The translations under genes were made by a program, and so were the position numbers. This document shows positions 6,479 through 11,927 of a stretch of 14,194 nt of DNA, piece after piece (position 1 is the first letter of the stretch; each line of letters opens with the position of its first letter). The DNA is from Gammaproteobacteria bacterium (GTDB taxonomy: Bacteria > Pseudomonadota > Gammaproteobacteria > Chromatiales > Chromatiaceae), in NCBI GenBank assembly GCA_019136395.1, contig JAGVUH010000484.1, positions 1 to 14,194 of the forward strand, given 5' to 3'. The notes below the pieces were generated by a model that was given only the letters and a program-made list of their open reading frames with translations, made no database searches and was not told the DNA's origin.

Positions 6479-7372
6479 ATGTTTGCGACGCAGAAAAGTC
6501 GGGAAACGGGGCAGGCCCCGGGCCGTGCGGCCGTGGTATTTGAAGGTCACCAGGCTTCCAATCGGTGGTGGAGACCGTCTCTGGGCATCGGTAAAACCTG
6601 TGCCCAGGCGGAAGCGCAACCCGTTGCCCTCCTCCACCAGCAGGGCGCCAAGCATACCCTGCAGGCGGCCCTTGCCAGGCAGGTGGGCGATCACCCGCGC
6701 CTCGGCATCCAGGTAGGGTTTGACCTTGAGCAGATCATCTGAGCGGCCAGCGCGGTAAAGGGAATCCTCGCGGTGCAGCATGAGGCCCTCGCCCCCCTCG
6801 CTGACGATGGCCGCGAGGTGCTCCATCAGGGCGTCATGGTCAATGACCCGAAACTGGTCGATCAGGGCCAGGTAGGGGCTGGGCGGGGGCAGGAGCAGTG
6901 CCCGTAACTCACTTAGCCGTTGGCCAAAGGGGGCGGGCGAGGCCGGCAAGTCGAAGACCATGAATCTAACTTGCCTCCAGACGTCGGGGTCAGGCACCTC
7001 CTGACGCGCGGCGGCGGACATGCGATCGAAAGTGCCGCGTCCCATCCAGAGTTCACCATCCAGCGGCTGACGAGGAAATCGCGCCGTAAACCATGCCGGG
7101 GGGAGGATCGGCCTGCCGCCGCGGCTGGTCAGGCTTTCACCGTCCCAATAGGCACGGACACCATCGAGTTTTTCACTGACCCAGTACCGGCTCAGATCGA
7201 CGCCAGCCTGGTAGGTGTTCGCCAGAATGAGTTTGGGGGCATCGCCAGTGCCTGCTTGAGGGTCACCAGCCAGAACGGGCAGGTGGGGAAAAGCCACCAG
7301 ATAGAGCCACAACAGCCACCGCGGGCGAATCAGCCACCGAATCCAAGGAATCAGCGACGAGACATTGGGCAT
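6470..7372 (-). CDS. ATP-dependent DNA ligase with N-terminal export signal (LigE-like)
   Basis: 300 residues. The ATP-dependent ligase nucleotidyltransferase core is clear: motif I EKLDGVRAYWDG with the adenylated lysine at Lys68, TSRGG downstream, motif III FMVFDLP, motif IV EGLMLHRE and motif V LLKVKPY. A short OB-fold (GMLGALLVEEGNGLRFRLGTGF) completes a minimal ligase with no extra domains, as in the small bacterial LigE/Haemophilus type. The N-terminus has charged residues, a hydrophobic run (WLLWLYLVAFPHLPV) and a possible cleavage after VLA, so export to the periplasm is likely, as proposed for this group. Such enzymes seal nicks and have been linked to DNA uptake. The ribosome-binding site is poor. 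It is the last gene before a hairpin. The Met-Gly gene upstream on the same strand has its own terminator-like hairpin, so the two may be separate units. Confidence 0.92.
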   Translation of the reverse strand: MPNVSSLIPWIRWLIRPRWLLWLYLVAFPHLPVLAGDPQAGTGDAPKLILANTYQAGVDLSRYWVSEKLDGVRAYWDGESLTSRGGRPILPPAWFTARFPRQPLDGELWMGRGTFDRMSAAARQEVPDPDVWRQVRFMVFDLPASPAPFGQRLSELRALLLPPPSPYLALIDQFRVIDHDALMEHLAAIVSEGGEGLMLHREDSLYRAGRSDDLLKVKPYLDAEARVIAHLPGKGRLQGMLGALLVEEGNGLRFRLGTGFTDAQRRSPPPIGSLVTFKYHGRTARGLPRFPTFLRRKHPD

Positions 7373-7387
7373 GCAGGCGCGGGGGTG

Positions 7388-7434
7388 CTTGCTGGCCTAT
7401 CCAGCCCACAGACGGGGGATAGGCCAGTGGCAAG
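7388..7434 (-). terminator. Strong 11-bp hairpin after the Met-Gly repeat gene
   Basis: CTGGCCTATCC (7392-7402) pairs perfectly with GGATAGGCCAG (7417-7427) across a 14-nt loop. CTTG/CAAG (7388-7391 and 7431-7434) can extend the stem after a 3-nt bulge. It begins 6 nt beyond the TAA stop of the minus-strand Met-Gly gene. There is no U-tract, but position and stability argue for a 3'-end structure of that mRNA. Confidence 0.65.
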
Positions 7435-7440
7435 CGGGAA

Positions 7441-8067
7441 TTACTTCCAGAACTGCCACCAAGACTTATCCCCGCCCATACCGGACATGCCACCCATACC
7501 GCCCATGCCGGACATTCCGCTCATGCCGCCCATGCCGGACATGCCGCCCATGCCCGACATACCGGACATGCCACCCATGCCGGACATGCCGCCCATGCCG
7601 CTCATCCCGGACATGCCGCCCATGCCCGACATACCGGACATGCCGCCCATGCCAGACATGCCGCCCATGCCGCCCATGCCAGACATACCGGACATGCCGC
7701 CCATGCCTGACATACCACCCATGCCGCCCATGCCAGACATACCGGACATGCCGCCCATGCCTGACATACCACCCATGCCGCCCATGCCAGACATACCGGA
7801 CATGCCGCCCATGCCGCCCATGCCAGACATGCCGCCCATGCCCGACATACCGGACATACCGCCCATGCCTGACATGCCGCTCATACCACCCATGCCAGAC
7901 ATCCCGGACATGCCGCCCATGCCAGACATACCGCCCATGCCCGACATACCGCCCATGCCAGACATGCCGCTCATACCACCCATGCCAGACATGGACGCAT
8001 GAACCACGGAGGCACCGGCAAACGCGCAAGCCATGGCCATCGCCAGACGCAGCTTATTAGAAACCAT
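7441..8067 (-). CDS. Secreted Met-Gly repeat protein (58 Met-X-Gly triplets)
   Basis: 208 residues from ATG 8067. This start has a strong ribosome-binding site (AGAGGAG) and opens a classical signal peptide, MVSNKLRLAMAMACAFAGAS-VVHA, cut before SMSGMGG. A longer in-frame reading to 8241 lacks both. The mature protein is almost wholly 58 consecutive triplets M-(S/G)-G (residues 26-199), arranged as MSGMGG, MSGMSGMGG and MSGMSGMGGMGG blocks, then a lysine/tryptophan tail DKSWWQFWK. There are 58 methionines and no cysteine in the mature part. I do not recognise the family. Methionine-rich motifs in exported proteins can bind Cu(I)/Ag(I), and glycine-rich secreted repeats form envelopes such as those of sulfur globules. 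Either idea is inference. Strong hairpins on both sides suggest an independent, well-expressed unit. Confidence 0.88.
   Translation of the reverse strand: MVSNKLRLAMAMACAFAGASVVHASMSGMGGMSGMSGMGGMSGMGGMSGMGGMSGMSGMGGMSGMSGMGGMSGMSGMGGMSGMGGMGGMSGMSGMGGMGGMSGMGGMSGMSGMGGMGGMSGMGGMSGMSGMGGMGGMSGMGGMSGMSGMGGMSGMSGMGGMSGMGGMSGMSGMGGMSGMGGMSGMSGMGGMGGMSGMGGDKSWWQFWK
7471..7992 (-). repeat. 9-nt-period tandem repeat encoding Met-X-Gly triplets
   Basis: 522 nt made of 58 nine-base units of the type ATG-(TCN/GGN)-GGN read on the minus strand. Codon third positions vary, but a 54-nt block (six units) is duplicated perfectly at 7683-7736 and 7737-7790, and a third copy begins at 7791. This points to recent expansion by slippage or unequal recombination. 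Length variation between strains would be expected. Confidence 0.95.
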
Positions 8068-8218
8068 ACTCGATTCTCCTCTGTTGGAATTGGTAATTGG
8101 CGGGGTAAAACACCCACGGGGACACCACGACAGCCAGCATACCGGCCCGGAAGGGGCAGGCAGAAAGCAGGAATGCCCGCCGTGGTTGACCAAAGGAATC
8201 CTAGTACAGGCCCCAAGC

Positions 8219-8265
8219 CTTTTACCCTGCCAGAATGTCACCTCAAAGTCTCTGGAGGGTAAAAG
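8219..8265. terminator. 15-bp stem-loop between minE and the Met-Gly gene
   Basis: CTTTTACCCT (8219-8228) pairs with AGGGTAAAAG (8256-8265). After a single bulged base, CCAGA (8230-8234) pairs with TCTGG (8251-8255), leaving a 16-nt loop. It starts 8 nt beyond the minE stop. The A/T-rich outer stem makes it a candidate terminator for the minCDE transcript; it lies about 150 nt upstream of the Met-Gly start and could also form part of that gene's leader. Confidence 0.65.
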
Positions 8266-8273
8266 AGGCGTCT

Positions 8274-8546
8274 TCAGCCTCCTTTGGCGGGTGCGGCTTC
8301 CGGCAAAACAATATTGAGTTCAAGGACCTCCCGGGTATCGTCCTGTTCGTAATTGACGGACACGGCATTCATGTCGACATCCACGTATTTGCGGATGACT
8401 TCCAGGATTTCCTGTTGCAACTGTGGCAGATAGGAAGGCTGATTGCGGGTGGCGCGATCGTGGGCGACCAGGATCTGTAGCCGTTCCTTGGCGATCGCCG
8501 CCGTGCCGCGCTGGCGGTGGGAGCGGAATAAATCGAGCAGACCCAT
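8274..8546 (-). CDS. minE: Cell division topological specificity factor MinE
   Basis: 90 residues, normal for MinE. The N-terminal part MGLLDLFRSHRQRGTAAIAKERLQILVAHDR contains the membrane-targeting first residues and the MinD-binding helix (the IAKERLQ-LVAHDR segment conserved in the family). The rest, with YLPQLQQEILEVIRKYVDVD and a terminal beta strand LELNIVLPE, is the dimerisation/topology domain. MinE stimulates MinD ATPase at the membrane and drives pole-to-pole oscillation, so that MinC blocks FtsZ rings away from mid-cell. It starts 3 nt after the minD stop codon, indicating translational coupling. It is the last gene of the minCDE cluster and is followed by a strong stem-loop. Confidence 0.97.
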   Translation of the reverse strand: MGLLDLFRSHRQRGTAAIAKERLQILVAHDRATRNQPSYLPQLQQEILEVIRKYVDVDMNAVSVNYEQDDTREVLELNIVLPEAAPAKGG

Positions 8547-8549
8547 GCG

Positions 8550-9359
8550 TTAACCCCCCATCAGGCGGCTGAAGAAGCCCTTCTTCTTGATCTCCAGGAA
8601 GCGGTGCGGCAGATCCTCCCCCAGGTAGCGGCCAACGGCATCGTGGTAGGCCTGGCCCGCGTCACTCTCGGTGTCCAGGATGACGGGCACGCCGGAATTG
8701 GAGGCGTTGAGGACGGCCTTGGACTCGGGGATGACCCCCAGCAGGTCCAGGGACAGGATCTCCCGCACGTCGTTGACGCTGAGCATCTCGCCCTTGGCCA
8801 CCCGCTCCGGGGAATAGCGGGTGAGCAGGAGATATTCGCGGATCGGCGCCTCGTTGCGCTCCGCGCGCCGGGACTTGCTGGACAGGATGCCGAGCATGCG
8901 GTCCGAGTCACGCACCGATGATACCTCGGGGTTGGTGACCACCACCGCGTCGTCGGCGTAGTACATGGCCATGTAGGCGCCATGCTCGATACCCGCCGGC
9001 GAGTCACAGACGATGTAGTCGAAGGTCTTGGCCAGTTCCTCCAGGACCCGACCAACGCCATCCTTGGTCAAGGCGTCCTTGTCGCGGGTCTGGGAGGCGG
9101 GGAGCACGTAGAGGGCGTCGCAACGCTTGTCGCGGATCAGGGCCTGGTTGATATTGGCCTCGCCATTGATGACGTTGACGAAGTCATAGACCACCCGCCG
9201 CTCGCAGCCCATGATCAGGTCGAGGTTGCGCAGGCCGACATCAAAGTCGATGACCGCGGTGCGATGCCCCCGTTGGGCCAGCCCCATGGCCAGCGCCGCG
9301 CTGGTGGTGGTCTTGCCCACCCCGCCCTTGCCAGATGTAATAACGATTGTTCTCGCCAA
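8550..9359 (-). CDS. minD: Septum site-determining ATPase MinD
   Basis: 269 residues, the standard size. The deviant Walker A motif is SGKGGVGKTT at residues 9-18 (both Lys11 and Lys16 present). DFDVGLRNLDLIMG is switch I/A', DYIVCDSPAGIEHGA is switch II/Walker B, and the C-terminus ends LEIKKKGFFSRLMGG, the amphipathic membrane-targeting helix. ATP-bound MinD dimerises on the inner membrane, recruits MinC to inhibit FtsZ polymerisation and is released by MinE. It lies 45 nt downstream of minC and 3 nt upstream of minE, so one minCDE transcript is very likely. No missing key residue is seen. Confidence 0.98.
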   Translation of the reverse strand: MARTIVITSGKGGVGKTTTSAALAMGLAQRGHRTAVIDFDVGLRNLDLIMGCERRVVYDFVNVINGEANINQALIRDKRCDALYVLPASQTRDKDALTKDGVGRVLEELAKTFDYIVCDSPAGIEHGAYMAMYYADDAVVVTNPEVSSVRDSDRMLGILSSKSRRAERNEAPIREYLLLTRYSPERVAKGEMLSVNDVREILSLDLLGVIPESKAVLNASNSGVPVILDTESDAGQAYHDAVGRYLGEDLPHRFLEIKKKGFFSRLMGG

Positions 9360-9404
9360 TTTATCGCCCTCCCTCAGGCGCCCGGAGATCCCGGTTGAAT
9401 TCGG

Positions 9405-10175
9405 TCAGATTTTTTCGACGCGGAGCACGTCACCGTCGAGGAAGATCTGGACGGGAACGCCCTTCACCTCGTCCGGGATGTTTTCGCTGATACGGTAATG
9501 GCCCGCCACCGACAGCAGTTCGGCCTGGAGGTCCTGGCAAAAGATCCGCGCGCTGGTATCGCCCTTCATGCCCGCCATGGCGCGACCCCGCAGGGGTCCG
9601 TAGACGTGAATGTTGCCGTCGGCCATCAGTTCCGCGCCATGGCTGACGGGCGCGATGACCGACAGGTCACCGCCAGGGGCATAAACCCGCTGGCCGGAGC
9701 GCACCGGCCGGGTGACCAGGCGCTGACTGGCGCTGGCCGGTTCCTCGGCCGGGGTCTGGGCTGGCGTCACGGGCCGTGGGGTCGGTCGCGGCTCCGGCTG
9801 ATTTGATGTCTCCCGGGGCGGGGTCCGCCGGACGAAGGCATCACCGAGGATCGCCAGTTCCATGGCTTCGGCGGCCTGATGCTGCTCCTCGGTACCGCCG
9901 CGAATGCCAACCGGGATCATGCCGAAGCCGCGCATCAATCCCACCAGCAAGGGAAACTCGATCTGCCCCGCGCCCGGCGGCAGACCGGAGAGGTCGATCA
10001 CCACCGGCGTGTTGCGAAAGAAGTCCGGGGCCTGCTCGACCTTGATCCCCAACTGGTCGGCGACGCCATCCATGTCGACGCCCAGCAGGCGGATGACGGG
10101 CAGGGTGAAGGTGGCGGCCTTGAGTTCGAAGGCCGGTTTTGGGCTGTCAGCCCCAGGGTGTGGATAAGAGGCCAT
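9405..10175 (-). CDS. minC: Septum site-determining protein MinC
   Basis: 256 residues. The N-terminal FtsZ-inhibiting domain spans about 15-115 (FELKAATFTLPVIRLLG ... PVVIDLSGLP ... GMIPVGIRGG). A Pro/Thr/Glu-rich linker at about 125-155 (PRETSNQPEPRPTPRPVTPAQTP) is longer than in the E. coli protein. The C-terminal beta-helix, which dimerises and binds MinD, starts at RPVRSGQRVYAPGGDLSVI and includes ADGNIHVYGPLRGRAMAG and ARIFCQDLQAELLSVAG. The ATG at 10175 fits the family start, but no clear Shine-Dalgarno sequence precedes it. hinT ends 63 nt upstream on the same strand, so minCDE may be read through from the recR-hinT side as well as from its own promoter (not identified). Confidence 0.96.
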   Translation of the reverse strand: MASYPHPGADSPKPAFELKAATFTLPVIRLLGVDMDGVADQLGIKVEQAPDFFRNTPVVIDLSGLPPGAGQIEFPLLVGLMRGFGMIPVGIRGGTEEQHQAAEAMELAILGDAFVRRTPPRETSNQPEPRPTPRPVTPAQTPAEEPASASQRLVTRPVRSGQRVYAPGGDLSVIAPVSHGAELMADGNIHVYGPLRGRAMAGMKGDTSARIFCQDLQAELLSVAGHYRISENIPDEVKGVPVQIFLDGDVLRVEKI

Positions 10176-10238
10176 CTGGTCGAGATAATCCTGAAACTCC
10201 GAAATCAGCCTTGAAGACCCGGAATCAAGCGTGGCGCG

Positions 10239-10583
10239 TCAACCCGGCGGCCAGCGCATGGGTCGGCCGCCCAGCAGATGCAGGTGCAGGTGGAAGACCG
10301 TCTGTCCCGCGGCGGCATTGCAATTGATCACGGCGCGGTAACCGGCCGCGGCGATCCCCTCCTGCTCCGCGACCTTACGGGCGGCGAGGAAGAGTTTGCC
10401 GACGAGTTCCGCGTCCTCCGCCTCCAACGCGTTGAGCGAAGGGATGGGTTTACGCGGGATCAGCAGGATGTGGGTTGGGGCCTGGGGATTGAGGTCCCGG
10501 AAGGCCACCACCTCCTCGTCCTGATAGACGATATCCGCCGGAATCTCACCGCGGCTGATTTTACCGAAAATAGTGTCTGACAT
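10239..10583 (-). CDS. hinT: HIT-family purine nucleoside phosphoramidase
   Basis: 114 residues starting MSDTIFGKISRGEIPADIVYQDE, the usual HinT opening. The start was chosen at 10583 because AAGGAG lies 7 nt upstream and the family begins here; a longer in-frame version only adds translated repeat DNA. The core contains VVAFRDLNPQAPTHILLIPRKPI and the histidine triad FHLHLHLLGGRPM near the C-terminus. The family hydrolyses AMP-lysine, AMP-NH2 and aminoacyl-adenylates; the physiological role in bacteria is poorly defined. The gene follows recR on the same strand, but the 204-nt gap is filled by 63-nt repeat units. The ribosome-binding site falls inside the start box of the last unit (GTTAGCCTGCAAGGAG). 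minC follows 63 nt downstream. Confidence 0.96.
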   Translation of the reverse strand: MSDTIFGKISRGEIPADIVYQDEEVVAFRDLNPQAPTHILLIPRKPIPSLNALEAEDAELVGKLFLAARKVAEQEGIAAAGYRAVINCNAAAGQTVFHLHLHLLGGRPMRWPPG

Positions 10584-10792
10584 GATGTCTCCTTGCAGGC
10601 TAACGATCAGCGAGGGTCTCGCCGCACCCACTTGATGACGAGGGCTCCGGGCTCTCTCACGCGGACTGGCATAAGGCAGCAAGCCAACCCAATGATAATG
10701 TTGGGTTTTCCCGTGACTTTCACGCTAACATTCATGGGGTGCCAGCCACACCCCAGACGATGAAAGTCTCCACTGGAGTGTTTCACGCTAAA
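10584..10792 (-). repeat. 63-nt repeat array B (three units plus a residual box)
   Basis: Read on the minus strand, units begin at 10792, 10729, 10666 and 10604 (steps of 63, 63 and 62 nt). The second is the best preserved: GTTAGCGTGAAAGTCACGGG, then a perfect hairpin AACCCAA-(8 nt)-TTGGGTT at 10686-10707, then GGCTTGCTGCCTTATGCCA. The first is diverged and has its own fold (CTCC-agt-GGAG). The third is heavily eroded (GTCCGCGTGAGAGAGC). The fourth keeps GTTAGCCTGCAAGG and ends at the hinT ATG. The array spans the recR-hinT spacer from end to end and starts within the last codons of recR: the recR stop TAG is the TAG of TTTTAGCGTGAAA. Confidence 0.9.
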
Positions 10793-11384
10793 AGCCATGC
10801 CGCCCGGCGAAGGCATGGGCCAGGGTGCCGCCATCGACGTACTCCAGTTCGCCCCCCAAGGGGACGCCATGGGCGATGCGCGTGGTTCGCACCCCCCGCT
10901 CGGCGGCGATGGCGGCGATGTACTGGCTGGTGGCGCTGCCCTCGACCGTGGGGCTGACGGCCAGGATCAGCTCCCTGAGTTGGCCTTCCGCCAACCGCGC
11001 CTCCAGGAGGTCCAAACCCAGTTCCTTGGGTCCGATCCCATCCAGGGGCGAGAGACGACCGCCAAGGACGAAATAGAGCCCCCGGTAATCCGTCGCCTGC
11101 TCGACGGCGACCATGGCCGAGGGATGCTCGATGACGCACAGCAAGCCGGGGTCCCGCTGGGGATTGGCGCACAGTCCGCACAGGACCTCCTCGCTGAGGG
11201 TGCGACAGCGCTGGCAGTGGCGGACCCGTTCCATCGCCGCCGCCAGAACCCGGGCCAGATGCCGCCCACCCTCCCGATCCCGCTCCAGCAGGTGAAAGGC
11301 CATGCGCTGGGATGACTTGGGCCCCACCCCGGGCAGGCAGCGCAGGGCGTCAATCAATTGATTCACCAGGGGTCGATCAGCCAT
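10788..11384 (-). CDS. recR: Recombination mediator RecR
   Basis: 198 residues (E. coli 201). The N-terminal helix-hairpin-helix is [24 protein letters not shown]. The zinc finger has Cys57, Cys60, Cys69 and Cys72 ([16 protein letters not shown]). The Toprim domain runs from [16 protein letters not shown] through [15 protein letters not shown], and [14 protein letters not shown] and [23 protein letters not shown] close the protein. With RecO and RecF it loads RecA on SSB-coated gaps. GGGAGG, 6-7 nt before ATG 11384, is a good ribosome-binding site and lies in a residual repeat unit. The end is odd: after AGRH only GF remains, and the stop codon belongs to a 63-nt repeat unit, so the native last residues may have been replaced. 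It follows ybaB on the same strand, the usual order dnaX-ybaB-recR. Confidence 0.97.
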   Translation of the reverse strand: MADRPLVNQLIDALRCLPGVGPKSSQRMAFHLLERDREGGRHLARVLAAAMERVRHCQRCRTLSEEVLCGLCANPQRDPGLLCVIEHPSAMVAVEQATDYRGLYFVLGGRLSPLDGIGPKELGLDLLEARLAEGQLRELILAVSPTVEGSATSQYIAAIAAERGVRTTRIAHGVPLGGELEYVDGGTLAHAFAGRHGF

Positions 11385-11402
11385 GAGGCCTCCCGCGACA
11401 AA

Positions 11403-11529
11403 CTGGCTTGAGGGTGCGCGCCAAGACCATGTTAATGTTAGACTTTACCGTGAATTTCACGCTAACTGGCATGAGGCGGCAGGCCAGACCCCTGATAAAA
11501 AACCACATTCCCGTGACTTTCACGCTAAC
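11403..11529 (-). repeat. 63-nt repeat array C (two full units plus a residual box)
   Basis: Read on the minus strand, units begin at 11529, 11466 and 11403, exactly 63 nt apart. Unit 1: GTTAGCGTGAAAGTCACGGG, an A/T-rich centre (GGTTTTTTATCAGGGG), then TGGCCTGCCGCCTCATGCCA. Unit 2: GTTAGCGTGAAATTCACGG, then TAAAGTCTAACATTAACATG, then TTGGCGCGCACCCTCAAGCCA. In unit 2 the box changes from CGTGA-aag-TCACG to CGTGAA-a-TTCACG, keeping its inverted symmetry. The residue at 11403 (GTTTGTCGCGGGAGG) carries the recR ribosome-binding site. Unit 1 begins 14 nt after the ybaB stop, so the ybaB-recR spacer consists almost entirely of the repeat. Confidence 0.92.
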
Positions 11530-11543
11530 CGGACGTCCGCGCC

Positions 11544-11876
11544 TTAAAAAGGCAGCTTGAAGCCCGGCGGCAGGGGGAGATTGCTGAGCCCGCCGGCGAT
11601 GCTGGCCATGCCCTCCTGGGTCTTTTCCGCGACCTTCTGCACCGTGGCGTTCACCGCCGCCGCCACCAGATCCTCCAGCATCTCCTTGTCGTCGCTCAGC
11701 AGGGAGGGATCGATCTCGACCCGCCGCACCTCGTGCCGGCCGTTCATCGTCACCTTGACCATGCCGCCGCCGGACTCGCCGGTGACCTCCTCCCGCGCCA
11801 ACCGTTCCTGGGTCTTCTGCATGTCCTCCTGCATCTTCTGGGCTTGTTTTAGGATATTGCCTAATCCAGCTTTCAC
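11544..11876 (-). CDS. ybaB: YbaB/EbfC nucleoid-associated DNA-binding protein
   Basis: 110 residues from GTG 11876 ([20 protein letters not shown]), which matches the 109-residue E. coli protein in length and N-terminus and has AGAGGT upstream. An alternative TTG at 11900 would add eight residues. The first 35 residues form a heptad-rich helix. [31 protein letters not shown] is the conserved beta region, [21 protein letters not shown] the second helix, and LPPGFKLPF the signature tail. The family forms dimers that bind DNA and associate with the nucleoid. It lies 51 nt downstream of dnaX and upstream of recR, the conserved gammaproteobacterial operon. Only the array C repeats separate it from recR. 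Confidence 0.95.
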   Translation of the reverse strand: MKAGLGNILKQAQKMQEDMQKTQERLAREEVTGESGGGMVKVTMNGRHEVRRVEIDPSLLSDDKEMLEDLVAAAVNATVQKVAEKTQEGMASIAGGLSNLPLPPGFKLPF

Positions 11877-11927
11877 GCTTGTGTTACCTCTGTCTGTCAA
11901 TCGAAATAGATCTGCTCACCGGGCACC

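Noticed and set aside
7470..8002. Long plus-strand frames rich in Pro/Met/Asp or Cys/Arg across the Met-Gly gene
   Set aside because: They are the antisense and shifted readings of the 9-nt repeat. The minus-strand frame has the signal peptide and ribosome-binding site.
10607..10870. Minus-strand 87-residue frame across the recR end and array B as a separate gene
   Set aside because: Its start lies inside recR in another frame and the rest is translated repeat. It is kept only as the basis for the 21-codon-period observation.
10584..11529. CRISPR array as an explanation of the regular 63-nt spacing
   Set aside because: The repeats are too diverged, the centres are related rather than unique spacers, there are only two or three units per site, there are three sites, and no cas genes are visible.
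11864..11880. AGCGTGAAAGCTGG at the ybaB start as a repeat box
   Set aside because: The match is limited to the first ten bases, codes for the conserved YbaB N-terminus and is not in register with array C.
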